A DNA stretch of 64,000 bases from Rhodocyclales bacterium (GCA_016177805.1 JACOUN010000008.1:1-64000), one strand, 5' to 3'; shown: positions 34,723-46,400, counted from the stretch's first letter. A program made the numbers and translations. The notes: generated by a model from the sequence alone, not told the origin.

Positions 34723-35781
34723 TCAGCGATGTTCGTAGTTGGCCGCGACCCATTCGCGGTAGGCGCCACTTTGTACGTTTGCGACCCAGTCCTGGTTGAA
34801 CAAGTACCAGGCGACGGTCTTGCGTATGCCCGACTCGAAGGTTTCCGCCGGTCGCCACCCCAGTTCCCGCTCTATCTTGCGTGCATCGATGGCATAGCGC
34901 CGGTCGTGGCCGGGGCGGTCGGTCACGTAGGTGATGAGTCGCGCATACGAACCGGCCGGATCAGGCCGGAGTTCATCGAGCAGCGCACAGACGGTGTGGA
35001 CGATCTCGATGTTCGGCTTCTCGTTCCAGCCGCCGATGTTGTAGGTCTCGCCCGGCACCCCGGTTGCGAGCACCCGACGTAGCGCATTGCAGTGATCACC
35101 GACGTACAACCAGTCGCGCACATTGGAGCCGTCACCATAGATTGGCAACGCCCTGCCAGCCAGCGCATTGGCGATCATCAGCGGGATCAGCTTTTCCGGG
35201 AACTGGTACGGCCCGTAGTTGTTCGAGCAATTAGTGGTCAACACCGGCAACCCGTAAGTGTGGTGCCAGGCGCGAACCAGATGGTCAGATGCTGCCTTGC
35301 TCGCCGAATACGGACTGTTCGGCTCGTAGGTCTTGGTCTCGGCGAAAGGCGGATCCTCGGGACCCAGTGACCCGTAGACTTCGTCGGTCGAAACATGCAG
35401 AAAGCGGAACGTCTCCCGCTCGGAGGATGGCAGCGTGGCCCAGAAGGCACGCACCGCCTCCAGCAAGGTGAACGTGCCTTCGATATTGGTGCGGACGAAT
35501 GCGGCCGGCCCGTGGATGGAGCGATCGACGTGGCTTTCGGCAGCGAAGTGCAGCACCGCGCGCGGCCGGTGCTCGGCCAGTACCGCGTCAACCAGCGCAC
35601 GATCGCAAATGTCGCCGTGCGCGAATACGTGCCGCACATCGTTGCCCAGCGATGCGAAATTCTCGGGATTGCCCGCATAGGTGAGGGCATCAAGATTGAC
35701 CACCGGCTCGCCGGTTTCATGCAACCAGTCGAGCACGAAGTTGGCGCCGATGAAGCCCGCGCCGCCTGTTACCAGTATCAT
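34723..35781 (-). CDS. rfbB: dTDP-glucose 4,6-dehydratase
   Basis: Encodes 352 residues of the extended SDR family: [16 protein letters not shown], the [13 protein letters not shown]-like segment, and the catalytic YSASK. It is the second step of dTDP-rhamnose synthesis, written first in the operon rfbBACD. AGGAG eight bases before the ATG at 35781 sets the start. Rhamnose would go to O antigen, exopolysaccharide or glycolipid; no glycosyltransferase is in the window. Confidence 0.97.
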   Translation of the reverse strand: MILVTGGAGFIGANFVLDWLHETGEPVVNLDALTYAGNPENFASLGNDVRHVFAHGDICDRALVDAVLAEHRPRAVLHFAAESHVDRSIHGPAAFVRTNIEGTFTLLEAVRAFWATLPSSERETFRFLHVSTDEVYGSLGPEDPPFAETKTYEPNSPYSASKAASDHLVRAWHHTYGLPVLTTNCSNNYGPYQFPEKLIPLMIANALAGRALPIYGDGSNVRDWLYVGDHCNALRRVLATGVPGETYNIGGWNEKPNIEIVHTVCALLDELRPDPAGSYARLITYVTDRPGHDRRYAIDARKIERELGWRPAETFESGIRKTVAWYLFNQDWVANVQSGAYREWVAANYEHR

Positions 35782-35839
35782 CAAACCACTCCTGCCCAAG
35801 CACGGGCGCCTGCGGATTCAAACTGCCACCACGCGATAC

Positions 35840-35854
35840 TCCGCCCACGGCGGA
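35840..35854. promoter_or_regulatory. Perfect dyad between rfbB and dacB
   Basis: TCCGCC-CAC-GGCGGA, extended outward by an offset GCGA/TCGC pair, lies in the 145-bp divergent region. It could be an operator for rfbB, dacB or both. No known regulator is recognised. Confidence 0.4.
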
Positions 35855-35926
35855 TCGCGAATCAGGCGCTATTGTATCCTGTCCGGATTTCAAACACCCG
35901 CCGCGCGGCATACGCTGCGAACTCAC

Positions 35927-37360
35927 ATGCACACACTCATCCAGCTTCTTGGGGCACTTCTTTTCGCTTTGGGCGTATGTAGCGCGTCGTTGGCAACTAC
36001 ACCCGCGACGATGCCGGAGACGGTCGCGCGCGCCCTGGCGAATGCGGGCATTGCCGAATCACATGCAAGCATATGGGTCCAGCAGGTGGACGGCGCCGCA
36101 CCGACCCTTGCGCTCAACGACCGGCAGGCAATGAATCCCGCGTCGGTGATGAAGCTGGTGACAAGCTTCGCGGCACTCGAAACGCTCGGCCCGGCACACA
36201 CGTGGACCACCCGCGTCGCAACGCATGGGCTACGAGCAGGCCAGGTGTTGCATGGCGATCTGTACCTGGTGGGTGGCGGGGACCCCATCCTGAGCTATGA
36301 ACGCTTATGGAAGATGCTGCGCAAAATCCGCGAAATGGGGATAACCACGATCGACGGCGACATCGTCCTCGATGGCTCCGCACTGCGACTTCCCGAGCAT
36401 GATCCATACGCATTTGACGGCAAGGGGCTACGCCCCTACAACAGCGGACCTCACGGACTGCTGCTGCACTTCAGTACGCTGCACCTGCCCCTGACCCCCC
36501 CCGCGAGCGCCAACCTCCCGATAACGGTGACGCCACACCCGCCGCTGAAGGGGCTCGCGGTACAGAGCACCATCCGAGCCACCAGCGGTGCCTGCGGCAT
36601 CTGGTACAACGGCCTGGATGCCGCACTGGAACCATCTCCGGAAGGGACAAAACTGGTGTTGGCCGGCACACTGCCGATCAGTTGCGGCCCGCGCGAATGG
36701 GCGGCCTCCCCGTTGTCGGCGGAAAATTTTGGTGTCGCGCTGGTCGCCGCACTCTGGGATGAGCTGGGCGGCCACGTGAGCGGAAGAGTCCGAAGCGGCA
36801 CCACCCCGGCAGAGGCCGCGACACTCCTTACGGAGACCTCTCCAGCGCTGGGCGAAATCGTGCGCGAGATGAACAAGTGGTCGAGCAACATCATCGCGCG
36901 GCAACTGCTCGCGGTTCTCGGCGCCGACTCGCCTGCGTCGGACGCAGTCGCGGCGGGGGTGGCGGCAGCGACTGCGCGACTGGCCAGCGCCGGCATCCCG
37001 ACCGACGGTCTGGTCATCGACAACGGGTCTGGATTGTCACGCATCGCGCGCATCCGCGCCGCCAGCCTGGGAAAACTACTGCTCACTGCCTGGCAAAGAC
37101 CCTACATGCCCGAGTTCATCGCCTCACTGCCCATCGCCGGGATCGATGGAACAGCGCGGGGACGGCTGAGTACCAGCCCTGCCAACGGATACGCCCACAT
37201 CAAGACCGGAACCATCAACGATGTTCGCGCCATGGCCGGCTACGTGCTCGACCGCAACGGGCGGCGACACGCTGTAGTGATGATGGTGAACGACCCCGCC
37301 GCCAGCGCCAGCAAGGACGCCCAGGACGCGCTGCTTGAATGGATATGGCAAGCGCGATGA
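35927..37360 (+). CDS. dacB: D-alanyl-D-alanine carboxypeptidase/endopeptidase (PBP4)
   Basis: Encodes 477 residues. After a signal peptide (about 1-25), the class C low-molecular-weight PBP motifs appear in order: SVMK (nucleophile Ser), SSN in KWSSNIIAR, and KTGT near the C terminus. A large insertion domain between SxxK and SxN is typical of DacB. It trims peptides and opens cross-links in the periplasm. The start at 35927 gives the signal peptide. Confidence 0.94.
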   Translation: MHTLIQLLGALLFALGVCSASLATTPATMPETVARALANAGIAESHASIWVQQVDGAAPTLALNDRQAMNPASVMKLVTSFAALETLGPAHTWTTRVATHGLRAGQVLHGDLYLVGGGDPILSYERLWKMLRKIREMGITTIDGDIVLDGSALRLPEHDPYAFDGKGLRPYNSGPHGLLLHFSTLHLPLTPPASANLPITVTPHPPLKGLAVQSTIRATSGACGIWYNGLDAALEPSPEGTKLVLAGTLPISCGPREWAASPLSAENFGVALVAALWDELGGHVSGRVRSGTTPAEAATLLTETSPALGEIVREMNKWSSNIIARQLLAVLGADSPASDAVAAGVAAATARLASAGIPTDGLVIDNGSGLSRIARIRAASLGKLLLTAWQRPYMPEFIASLPIAGIDGTARGRLSTSPANGYAHIKTGTINDVRAMAGYVLDRNGRRHAVVMMVNDPAASASKDAQDALLEWIWQAR

Positions 37361-37363
37361 GGT

Positions 37364-37795
37364 TCAGAGTGTCTCGCGAGGCATGGGCATCATGGTTCGC
37401 CGCGACAGACTCCACCACCCCCGCGCGACACGGTAGAACACCCACAATCCCACCACCAGCACGATGAGCAACGCGAGAGGCACGCCGACTAGTGATAGCA
37501 CCATCAGCACGGCCACTCCCACCCACAGCAGCGCAAACCAGAAGGTTCTGATTTGCCAGCGAAAATGGCTCTCCAGCCAGATCCCCCTGGCCTCCGCGCG
37601 CTTAAGGTAGTTGAGAATGACCGCCACGATGGAAGGCACACTGGCGACAAAACTGCCGACGATCGTCGCCGAACCCAACACCCCGGAGACGACCGCAATC
37701 GCGTGCAGGGCATAGACAAGGTGCGCCAAGGCGACCAGGCTTTCCATGGAGGCGGTCCGGGGCACCAGCGGTGCGGCCCCTTCGTCATCAGCCAT
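37364..37795 (-). CDS. Small inner-membrane protein of unknown function
   Basis: Encodes 143 residues with about three hydrophobic segments (about 18-40, 45-62, 85-120) and the recognisable stretch YLKRAEARGIWLESHFRWQIRTFW. That layout fits the conserved COG3671-type predicted membrane proteins of proteobacteria. The start at 37795 has a GAGGAGG ribosome site. It follows ubiD closely on the same strand and ends 3 bp from dacB, convergently. No function can be given. Confidence 0.85.
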   Translation of the reverse strand: MADDEGAAPLVPRTASMESLVALAHLVYALHAIAVVSGVLGSATIVGSFVASVPSIVAVILNYLKRAEARGIWLESHFRWQIRTFWFALLWVGVAVLMVLSLVGVPLALLIVLVVGLWVFYRVARGWWSLSRRTMMPMPRETL

Positions 37796-37814
37796 ACCCC
37801 CTCCTCGAACCCTG

Positions 37815-39308
37815 CTACAACCCCAGATCATCCCACATCGCGTCGACGCGCTGTTTGACCGCCTCGTCCATCACTATGGTGCGCCCCCATTCGCGCATCG
37901 TCTCACCCGGCCATTTGTTGGTCGCATCCAGTCCCATCTTGCTGCCCAGCCCGGCAACCGGGCTGGCAAAGTCCAGATAGTCGATCGGGGTGTTGTCGAC
38001 CAGCACGCAATCGCGGCTCGCATCAACGCGCGTGGTCATGGCCCACACCACCTCCTTCCAGTCACGCACGTCGACATCGTCGTCGACCACGATGATGAAC
38101 TTGGTGTACATGAACTGGCGCAGAAAACTCCAGATCCCGAACATCACGCGTTTGGCGTGACCCGGATACTGCTTGCGCATGCTCACGATCGCCAGACGAT
38201 ACGAGCAGCCCTCGGGCGGGAGATAGAAATCGACGATTTCCGGAAACTGCCTTTGCAGCAGCGGCACGAATACCTCGTTCAGCGCCACCCCCAGCATCGC
38301 CGGTTCGTCGGGCGGCTTGCCGGTATAGGTGGAGTGGTAGATCGCATCGCGGCGCATCGTGATGCGCTCTATCGTCAGCACCGGAAACTCGGAGACTTCG
38401 TTGTAGTAGCCGGTATGGTCGCCGTACGGCCCCTCGGGCGCCATGTCGCCCGGATGGATGACACCTTCGAGGATGATCTCGCTGGACGCCGGCACCTGCA
38501 GATCAGAGCCCATGCACTTCACCAACTCGGTCTTGGCGCCGCGCAGCAGCCCGGCAAACTGGTATTCGGACAGCGTGTCCGGCACCGGCGTGACCGCCGC
38601 GAGTATCGTCGCCGGGTCGCACCCCAGCACCACCGCGACCGGAAACGGCTCGCCCGGATGGCGCTGCTGATGCTCGCGAAAATCCAGCGCCCCGCCGCGA
38701 TGCGCGAGCCAGCGCATGATGACGCGCTTGGGCCCCAATACCTGCTGCCGGTAGATGCCGAGGTTCTGCCGCGCCCTGTCCGGCCCGCGCGTCACCACCA
38801 GCCCCCACGTGATCAGCGGCGCCACATCGCCCGGCCAGCAATGCTGGATCGGCAGACGTGACAGATCGACTTCGGCACCCTCAAGAACCACCTCCTGGCA
38901 CGGACCGGAACGCACGACCTTGGGCGACATATTCAGCACCTGCCTGAACACCGGCAGTTTTTCCCACGCATCCTTGAGCCCACGCGGCGGCTCCGGCTCC
39001 TTCAGGAACGCCAGCAAACGGCCGACCTCGCGCAGCGGCGCGCGCCAGTCACCCCCCTCGCCCAGATCCTCACCCATGCCCAGCACCACGCGCTCGGGTG
39101 TGCCAAACAAATTTGCCAACACCGGCATCGCCAGGCGCTGGCCATTGCGCACCGGATGCTCGAACAACAACGCCGGCCCGCTGGCGCGCAATACGCGGTC
39201 AGCGATCTCGGTCATTTCGAGATGGGTATCCACCGGAACGGAGATGCGCTTGAGCTCGCCGCGTCGCTCCAGTTGGGCGAGAAAATCGCGCAAGTTTCGG
39301 TGCTGCAT
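37815..39308 (-). CDS. ubiD: 4-hydroxy-3-polyprenylbenzoate decarboxylase
   Basis: Encodes 497 residues of the UbiD family. The C-terminal half (GGGSY-type segment replaced by [42 protein letters not shown]) is strongly conserved. The enzyme uses prenylated FMN from UbiX to decarboxylate the ubiquinone precursor. ubiX is not in the window; ubiC and ubiA are 3-4 kb away. Confidence 0.95.
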   Translation of the reverse strand: MQHRNLRDFLAQLERRGELKRISVPVDTHLEMTEIADRVLRASGPALLFEHPVRNGQRLAMPVLANLFGTPERVVLGMGEDLGEGGDWRAPLREVGRLLAFLKEPEPPRGLKDAWEKLPVFRQVLNMSPKVVRSGPCQEVVLEGAEVDLSRLPIQHCWPGDVAPLITWGLVVTRGPDRARQNLGIYRQQVLGPKRVIMRWLAHRGGALDFREHQQRHPGEPFPVAVVLGCDPATILAAVTPVPDTLSEYQFAGLLRGAKTELVKCMGSDLQVPASSEIILEGVIHPGDMAPEGPYGDHTGYYNEVSEFPVLTIERITMRRDAIYHSTYTGKPPDEPAMLGVALNEVFVPLLQRQFPEIVDFYLPPEGCSYRLAIVSMRKQYPGHAKRVMFGIWSFLRQFMYTKFIIVVDDDVDVRDWKEVVWAMTTRVDASRDCVLVDNTPIDYLDFASPVAGLGSKMGLDATNKWPGETMREWGRTIVMDEAVKQRVDAMWDDLGL

Positions 39309-39410
39309 CTGTTACTCGCTCATAAGCACTACACACCTGCCCCATCCACGTATCGCGACTACCGAACTGAACTACTGGCATAGCAATACCAAACGCCACT
39401 TCATCGGTGA

Positions 39411-39448
39411 AAACAAACAGGCCCCGCGAAGCATCGTGGGGCCTGTTT
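39411..39448 (-). terminator. Intrinsic terminator after Ig-like lipoprotein gene
   Basis: AAACAGGCCCC (39415-39425) and GGGGCCTGTTT (39438-39448) pair over 11 bp with a 12-nt loop. On the minus strand the stem ends in TGTTTGTTTTC, a good U tract. It lies 29 bp past the stop of the lipoprotein gene. Confidence 0.85.
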
Positions 39449-39476
39449 ATCATCAATCGAGGCCTGATCTAGATGG

Positions 39477-40991
39477 TCATGCTGCAACTGTGATGCTCAG
39501 CAGCACCGTCACTGAAAGACCATTTGCATCTGTAACCGTAAATGCCGCAGAGAACGTCCCTACCGCTGTCGGCGTCCCCGACAGCACCCCACCCACACTC
39601 ATCGTCAGGCCGGGAGCCGGCGCTGCGGGCACTACTGTCCATGTGTAAGGTGCCTTGCCCCCCGAGGCCAACATGACGGCTGAATACGGCACTCCGATCT
39701 TGCCACCCGGAAGCGCGGTAGTCACAACTGCCGGCCCAGCACCACCAGTCGCGTTTACTTTGAGTTCGAAACTCTTCTCCTTCACCGCGCCCGATGCATC
39801 GGTGACCTGCACGATGAACTGGAACTTGTCGCCGGAAACGATCGGGCTTCCAGAAATAACCCCATCAGTTGACAGACTCAATCCGGCCGGAAGAGTGCTA
39901 CCGCTTCGAAGCGTCCAGGTGTAAGGCGTGTGTCCACCCGACGCTGCGAGGAACTGAGCATACGGGGTTCCGAGATACGCTTCGGGCAGCGTTGCGCTGG
40001 TAATCGCCAAAGGCGAGCTCGGAGTTCCGAACACCGTTGCCGGAACTCCAGTCGCGTTGTATACCAATTGCGTGATTCCGTTCGACACATTGTTATCAGT
40101 GCGATCAGAGTAGAACTCAACGCAAATTAGCCCGGCCGCTGTGCCGCTGACGATGGTGAACTGCGCCTGCCCGTTGATCGAACTCGTCATCACTGACTTT
40201 CCAGACGACGCGCCGGAACGCAACTCCGCACTGACTCCAGCAGCACACTGCGTGGTACCAGTAACAATGGACGCAAGCAGGTTGTTCGTACCAGTTGTTG
40301 GGTTGGGAACCGCCTGCCCGGCTTCGTCAACTACGTTCGCCTGAACAACCAGCTGGGTCGGTTCATTGACGCCCTGCACAAACAACTCATTCGGAGCCTG
40401 ATGCTTCAACACGACCTGCGACGGACGTCCGGTACTCACCGCGCCGATCTGAACGACCACGGTACCCTTGTATTTGACGCCATTGGAAACGACGGAATAC
40501 TCGATTTCCGCAGTACCTACCTTGTCACGCGAATGCAGGTGCATGGTCGCACCGTTACCGGCGGCATCAAGGGTTCCAAAACGGAAAGCGGCCGGTACCT
40601 TGATCGTCTTACTGGGGTCGTTGGGATCCTCTACTTCTACTTCATGATCTTCGTCCCCGTCCAGATAGTAGAGCTGTGCCGACTCGAAACCGCGCACGAA
40701 GTTAAACGAGAACAGATCTTCTCCACTTAACATGCTACCGTCCGCCGCACGCGCGGTGACATACAGGGTCGTAGTGTAGACCCCGCCAATCCGCGGCCCT
40801 TCACCAGTGATGTTTAACGGCAACGTACTGGCGTCCGCACGAACCTCGACCTTGATGGCATTCACTCCGTTCGGGCCACCCGGAAGACCGCCGCCGCCGC
40901 CCCCACCACCACCACCGCCACACGCAACAAGCACCAGCGTGGATGCACCCAGGATCAGGCCCCTGAGCATGCCAATAGCAGAAAAACGCAC
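39477..40991 (-). CDS. Large lipoprotein with putative Ig-like domains
   Basis: Encodes 504 residues. A lipoprotein signal ends LVLVAC (Cys near residue 25), at once followed by 11 Gly. The middle (about 45-330) is an unrecognised beta-rich region with one big-2-like stretch. The C terminus has two repeats of a putative Ig/cadherin-like domain (LPEAYLGTPYAQFLAASGGHTPYTWTL and LPGGKIGVPYSAVMLASGGKAPYTWTV), each ending in LPAGLSLS- or PAPGLTMS-like strands. The GTG at 40991 has AAGGGGA upstream and is preferred to an inner ATG. It is probably surface anchored with an adhesion or matrix role (inferred). Confidence 0.82.
   Translation of the reverse strand: MRFSAIGMLRGLILGASTLVLVACGGGGGGGGGGGLPGGPNGVNAIKVEVRADASTLPLNITGEGPRIGGVYTTTLYVTARAADGSMLSGEDLFSFNFVRGFESAQLYYLDGDEDHEVEVEDPNDPSKTIKVPAAFRFGTLDAAGNGATMHLHSRDKVGTAEIEYSVVSNGVKYKGTVVVQIGAVSTGRPSQVVLKHQAPNELFVQGVNEPTQLVVQANVVDEAGQAVPNPTTGTNNLLASIVTGTTQCAAGVSAELRSGASSGKSVMTSSINGQAQFTIVSGTAAGLICVEFYSDRTDNNVSNGITQLVYNATGVPATVFGTPSSPLAITSATLPEAYLGTPYAQFLAASGGHTPYTWTLRSGSTLPAGLSLSTDGVISGSPIVSGDKFQFIVQVTDASGAVKEKSFELKVNATGGAGPAVVTTALPGGKIGVPYSAVMLASGGKAPYTWTVVPAAPAPGLTMSVGGVLSGTPTAVGTFSAAFTVTDANGLSVTVLLSITVAA
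40887..40919 (-). repeat. Run of 11 glycine codons after the lipobox
   Basis: Eleven consecutive Gly codons (GGC, four GGT, GGG, four GGC, GGT) directly follow the lipobox Cys codon. The near-repeats could slip without shifting the frame, changing the length of the tether. Confidence 0.8.
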
Positions 40992-41024
40992 TGATATCCC
41001 CTTTTCAGTATGGCTTCCGATAAT

Positions 41025-41049
41025 CACGGAAATTCGTAACACGGAAATT
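41025..41049. repeat. Direct repeat CACGGAAATT, 15-bp period
   Basis: CACGGAAATT occurs at 41025-41034 and 41040-41049, 34-58 bp upstream of the lipoprotein start. It may be a regulator site; no known motif matches. Confidence 0.45.
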
Positions 41050-41141
41050 GGACCGCATATTACGCCTAATTGCAACCTGCGCGATAGTGCGGTGACCGCT
41101 CAGAACTCGCTTCACGCCCGCAACCTCGCCCAGGATACGGC

Positions 41142-41957
41142 TCAGCGGCAGGCGTTGATTGCGTCCCGCGTTGCCACCGCGGCGCTTCGGGCCGAGATGG
41201 CAAAGTCCTCTTCACTGCCTGCATACAGGATCGCACGCGACGAGCTTATCATCAGTCCGCCCCCGTCGGCGGCGCGTCCGGCCTGCACCGTGGCCTTAAT
41301 ATCGCCTCCCTGTGCCCCTATGCCCGGCACCAGCAGCGGCATGTCGCCCACGATGTCGCGCACCCGCGCGATCTCTTGCGGAAACGTCGCCCCCACCACC
41401 AGCGCGCAATTACCGCTGTCGTTCCATTGCTCGGCGACCAGTCGCGCGACGCGCTGGTAGAGGCGCTCGCCACCGCCGACGTCAAGAAACTGCAGGTCAC
41501 TGCCACCCAGGTTGGAGGTACGGCACAGCAGGATCACGCCCTTGTCGGCGCGGGCCAGGTAAGGTTCCACCGAGTCACGCCCCATGTACGGGTTCACTGT
41601 GACCGCATCCGCGCGGTAGCGCTCGAACGCCTCGACCGCGTATTGCTCGGCAGTGCTGCCGACATCGCCGCGCTTGGCGTCGAGGATTACCGGGATGCCG
41701 GGATGGCGGTCGTGGATGTGGGCGATCAGCGCTTCAAGCTGGTCCTCGCCGCGATGTGCGGCGAAATAGGCGATCTGCGGTTTGAAGCAGCACACGAGAT
41801 CGGCGGTCGCATCGACAATGGCGCGACAGAACTCGAATATCGCTTGCGGCCGTCCTTGCAGATGCGCCGGGAAACGCGCCGGATCAGGATCGAGGCCGAC
41901 GCACAGCAAGCTGTCGTGCTGCTGCCAGGCGGCCCGAAGGGCGGTCATGAAATGCAT
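41142..41957 (-). CDS. pyrF: Orotidine 5'-phosphate decarboxylase, type 2
   Basis: Encodes 271 residues. The active-site segment [18 protein letters not shown] and [10 protein letters not shown] place it in the longer type 2 family, not the short enterobacterial type (DxKxxDI). It makes UMP from OMP. AGGAA seven bases before the ATG at 41957 supports the start; an inner ATG is at 41948. Confidence 0.94.
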   Translation of the reverse strand: MHFMTALRAAWQQHDSLLCVGLDPDPARFPAHLQGRPQAIFEFCRAIVDATADLVCCFKPQIAYFAAHRGEDQLEALIAHIHDRHPGIPVILDAKRGDVGSTAEQYAVEAFERYRADAVTVNPYMGRDSVEPYLARADKGVILLCRTSNLGGSDLQFLDVGGGERLYQRVARLVAEQWNDSGNCALVVGATFPQEIARVRDIVGDMPLLVPGIGAQGGDIKATVQAGRAADGGGLMISSSRAILYAGSEEDFAISARSAAVATRDAINACR

Positions 41958-41992
41958 GGATCGTTCCTGTGGGGTACGCCGGGCATGATAGC

Positions 41993-42859
41993 TCACAGTC
42001 GGTCGAGCGCGAGCCCGGCAAAGATGCAGCATCCTATCCAGTTGTTGTGCAGGAACGCCTTGAAACAGCGCGCCCGGTCGCGGGTACGGATCAGGGTGTA
42101 GTGATGGCCGGCGATGCCGGCCGCAACGACCAGCCCCGCGAAGTAGAACGGCCCGAGTGCGCTCATCAGCCCCGCCAGCGCGAGCAACCCCAGCGCCAGC
42201 GCGTAACACAGCATCACGGCCGCCACGTCCATGCGGCCGAAGGTGATCGCCGCGCTGCGAATGCCTATCTTCAGGTCATCCGGGCGATCGACCATCGCGT
42301 ACTCGGTGTCGTAGGCGACTGCCCAGAACACGTTGGCAAGCAGCATCACCCATGCCACGTCCGGCACGCGCCCGTGCACCGCTGCGAAGGCCATGGGGAT
42401 GCCGAAGCCGAACGCGATCCCGAGATAAGCCTGCGGAATGGCGAAGAATCGCTTGGTGTATGGGTAGCTCGCAGCGAGAAACAGCGCCGGCAGCGCCAGC
42501 CACAGCACCAGAGTGTTCATCGGCAGCACCAGCAGCAGCGCCAACACGCTCAGCGTGCCGGCAAGCCAGATCGCCTCGCGCGTGGTCACGACGCCGGTGG
42601 CGAGCGGGCGGGCGCGGGTGCGCTCGACCCTGCCGTCGAAGTCGCGGTCGGCATAGTCGTTGATGACGCACCCGGCGGAGCGCATCAGCACCGTGCCGAG
42701 GACGAAGACGAACAGGACGTAGGGCGGTGGCAGCCCGTCGGCAGCCACCCACAGCCCCCACAGCGTCGGCCACAGCAGCAGCAGGATGCCGATGGGCTTG
42801 TCCAGGCGCATCAGGCGCAGATAGTGAGGCAGGCGTCGGGGCGTCGGGTCGAGGGTCAT
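41993..42859 (-). CDS. ubiA: 4-hydroxybenzoate polyprenyltransferase
   Basis: Encodes 288 residues with about eight membrane segments. The two Asp-rich metal sites are visible: [15 protein letters not shown] and [19 protein letters not shown]. It prenylates 4-hydroxybenzoate in ubiquinone synthesis. The start overlaps the ubiC stop (ATGA). Confidence 0.96.
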   Translation of the reverse strand: MTLDPTPRRLPHYLRLMRLDKPIGILLLLWPTLWGLWVAADGLPPPYVLFVFVLGTVLMRSAGCVINDYADRDFDGRVERTRARPLATGVVTTREAIWLAGTLSVLALLLVLPMNTLVLWLALPALFLAASYPYTKRFFAIPQAYLGIAFGFGIPMAFAAVHGRVPDVAWVMLLANVFWAVAYDTEYAMVDRPDDLKIGIRSAAITFGRMDVAAVMLCYALALGLLALAGLMSALGPFYFAGLVVAAGIAGHHYTLIRTRDRARCFKAFLHNNWIGCCIFAGLALDRL

Positions 42860-43428
42860 GCGCGCAACTTTTGTATGGCCGGGAGGAATACTTCGGTGAC
42901 CAGCAGCGGCCTGCCACGCAGGCGAAACACCGAGCGGCGCGCCCACAGACAGCGTGGGGCCGACGGGAGGCCGGTCACTTCGATGGCGCGATGATACCGC
43001 GCATCGCGTGCATCCAGACACGCCGCCGCCAGCGGCAGGCGTGCAATGCGCGGATCGGCGAACAGGGCTGCCCCGAGCGGGCGCGACCCCACGCCGTGAA
43101 ACAGATACCAGGCACCGCGCACATGGCGGCGCGACACCACCGAACGCGCAAACACCACCGGCACACCGTCGGCAACGAGCAACACTTCGCGCACCCACAC
43201 CCGCTCATGCGTGCGCAGCCCGAGCAACGTCGTCTCATCCCGCATTGCACGCCCTGGCGCTTGACGCACCACCGCTACGCTGAAGGCACCGCAACGCACG
43301 CGGATGCGCGCCGTGAGCGAATCCGGGTCGGTAAGCCACGGGCGCAGCGCGGCGGGCGTTCCCGAGCGCTCAGGGCGCGCATGCCAGCGCGGCAGTGCGG
43401 ATCGGGCCAGCGGATTATCCCGGCTCAC
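42856..43428 (-). CDS. ubiC: Chorismate lyase
   Basis: Encodes 190 residues, right for the family. [25 protein letters not shown] and the C-terminal [20 protein letters not shown] fit UbiC. It makes 4-hydroxybenzoate and pyruvate from chorismate, the substrate for UbiA encoded next. The GTG start overlaps the stop of an RND pump gene (GTGA), which is unusual company. Confidence 0.92.
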   Translation of the reverse strand: MSRDNPLARSALPRWHARPERSGTPAALRPWLTDPDSLTARIRVRCGAFSVAVVRQAPGRAMRDETTLLGLRTHERVWVREVLLVADGVPVVFARSVVSRRHVRGAWYLFHGVGSRPLGAALFADPRIARLPLAAACLDARDARYHRAIEVTGLPSAPRCLWARRSVFRLRGRPLLVTEVFLPAIQKLRA

Positions 43429-46400
43429 GTAGCCCCCAACCCAACACAGACCTTGAAGGACTCGATCACCGAAAGCAGCGCCGGAATGAAGAACAACACC
43501 AGCGCCGCCGAGAAACCCAGCCCAAAAGCGATCGAGGCCGCCATCGGGATGAGGAATTGCGCCTGCAGCGAGGTTTCAAACATCAGCGGAATCAGGCCAC
43601 CTATGGTGGTCAGCGACGTCAGCAGCACCGCACGCAGCCGCCCGCACGCGGCCCCGACCAACGCCTCATCGATTCCCTGGCCTTGGGCACGCAATTCCTT
43701 GAACAGACTGACCAGGATGATTGCATTGTTGACCACGATACCGGCCAGCGCGAACAGGCCGAACAGCGACAATATGGTCAGATTCAGCCCCATGGCCCAG
43801 TGGCCGAAGATAGCCCCGGCCAGCCCCAGCGGGATCGCGGCCATCACCACGACGGGCCAGCTCCACGAAGCAAATGCCCACACCAGCGTCAGGTAGATAA
43901 GCCCCAGTCCGAGCACCAGCCCGGCCTGCATGTCGCCCAGCGTTTCACGCTGGTCGGCGGCCTGGCCTTCCAGGCTGTAGTCGACGGCGTAACGCGTGGC
44001 AAGCCATGGCAAGGTCGTGCGCGCCAATTCGGCCTGGATCTGGTTGGCGTTGCCGATGCTGCTGTCGACGCTGGCCGACACCTCCACCGCCAGCCGTCCG
44101 TCGGCATGACGCAACGCCTCGAAGCCGCGCCGGGATTCCCAGCTCGCGACCGTGGCCAGCGGCACGAAGCCCTGCGCCGGGGTCTCGATCACGATGCGCT
44201 CGAACACATCCAGGCGCTCACGTTCGTCGCGCGGCAGCAGCACCCGTACTTCCAGCTCGTCGCGACCGTGCTGCACAAGCTGGGCGAGCGTGCCGTCGAA
44301 GGCCGCGCGCAACTGCCGGCCGAGGCTGTCGGTGGACAGCCCCAGCGCACTGCCGGCCGGGGTCAGGCGGTAGATCAACTGCTCGCGCCCGAACGGCATG
44401 TCGTCTTCGGTGTCAGTGACGCCGGCCACGCCTTTCAAGGTCTCGGACAAGTCGAGCGCGGCGGCCTTGAGCGCATCGGCGTCGTCGCCGGTGAGGCGTA
44501 TCGTCAGATCGCGCCCCTGCGGACCGGACTGGCGCGGCTTGAAGCTCAGGCTTTCAAGGCCGGGCGCCAGTGCGGTACGCGCGCGCCACGCCGCGAGAAA
44601 CTGCTCGTTGCGCACGCTGCGCCGGTCCGACGGCACCAGCTCCACCATCACCGACAGCAACTGGTCGCCGCGTGCCACGCCACCCCCCGCGCCCCCGCCC
44701 GATCCGCCCAGACGTGATACCGCAATCCTGACCAGCCCGCCTCCCAGTTCGCGCTCGGTCTGAGCCAGCGCACGCTCCAGCTCGCGCAGGAAGGCTTCGC
44801 TGTGGGCACGCGGGGTACCCGCGACGAAACCGGCGTTGGCAAACACCACCGGACCTTCGGGCGTCGGAAAGAACACGAACTTGAGGCGCTCCCCCGCGAT
44901 CAGCCCGACCGCCACGATCATGGTCGCCAGCGTGATGGCGATGGTCGTGCCACGCCACGCCAGCGCCCGGATCACCAGCGAACGAAAGGCGTGGTCGCGC
45001 AAGCGCTCGAACATCGCGTCGAGGCACCGGCGCACGCGCGACCCATGCTGCCCGGCCTGCCCCCGCAGCGCCAGCTTGAGGTGGGCCGGCAGGATCAGGA
45101 AGCTCTCCAGCAGCGATGCCATGATCACCATGATCATCACGAACGGGATGTCGAACATGATGTTGCCGATGATCCCGCCCACCAGCATCAGCGGGATGAA
45201 CGCCGCCACCGTGGTCAGCGACGCCGCGACCACCGGCCAGAACATGCGCCGGGCGCCACCCAGCACCGCCTGCTCGGGGGCTTCGCCGCGCCTGCGATGG
45301 GTGTCGGCATCCTCGCTGACCACGATCGCATCGTCGACGATGATGCCCAGCGCCATGATCAACGCGAACAGACTGATCATGTTGATGGTACCGCCGAACA
45401 TGAACATCAGCCCCAGGGTAGCGAGAAACGCGGTCGGTATCCCGGCCATGACCCAGAACGCGACCCGCGCCGGCAAAAACGCGTAAAGCACCGCCACCAC
45501 CACCAGCAGCCCGCTCAAGCCGTTCTTCACCAGCAACTGGATGCGGTCGCGGATCAGCTCCCACTGGGTGTCGTACACCTCCAGCGCGATCGTCGGCGGC
45601 AGCGTCGGGCGGGTCGCCTCCAGCCACTCGTCGAAGACGCGCGCGCCCTTGAGCGAATGGCCGCGCTCGCTGCGTTGCAGGGTCAGTTCCACCACCGCGT
45701 CACCGGCTTCGCTCAGTGCCACGTTGCCCGGTCGCGCCTCGCGACTGATGGTGGCGATGTCGCCCAGTCTCACCAACCCGCGCGCGTCGCTGACCACCTC
45801 CAGCGACTCGAACCCGCGCGGCGTGCGACGCTGTTCCAGGCCACGGACCTCGCGCGCCCCATCACGCGCGCCGGCCACCCCGGCCGGCACATCGCGTGCC
45901 CGCGCCGCGACCCGTTCGCCGATCTCGAGCAGCGACAGGTCGAGGGTTTGCAGCGCCGCCGACGGCACTTCGATCGCGATGCGCTCTTCAGGCATGCCGG
46001 CGATATCGATCTTGTCGATGCCCGCCGCCAGCAACTCGCTCTCGAAGCGACGCGCCCACGGGCGCAGCGCCTCAACGCTCTCGCCGCGCACCACCAGCCG
46101 CGCAATCGGCTCATAGCGCGAAATGCGGCTGATCTGGGGTGTCTCGGCGTCGCGCGGCAGGTTGCGGAACTCGTCCACGCGCTGGCGTGCCTGATCGAGC
46201 GCCAGCAGCGGGTCGGTGCGCTCTTCCAGTTCCAGCGTGATGCTCGACACCCCCTGGGCCGAGGTCGAGGTCATGCGCTTGAGCCCGTCCAGGGTTTTCA
46301 GCCGCTCCTCCAGCGGCGTCGTGATGCCGTTTTCCACGTCCTCGGCCGACGCCCCGCTCCACACCACCCGCACGCTGATGATGTCCAGCTCGAAATCCGG

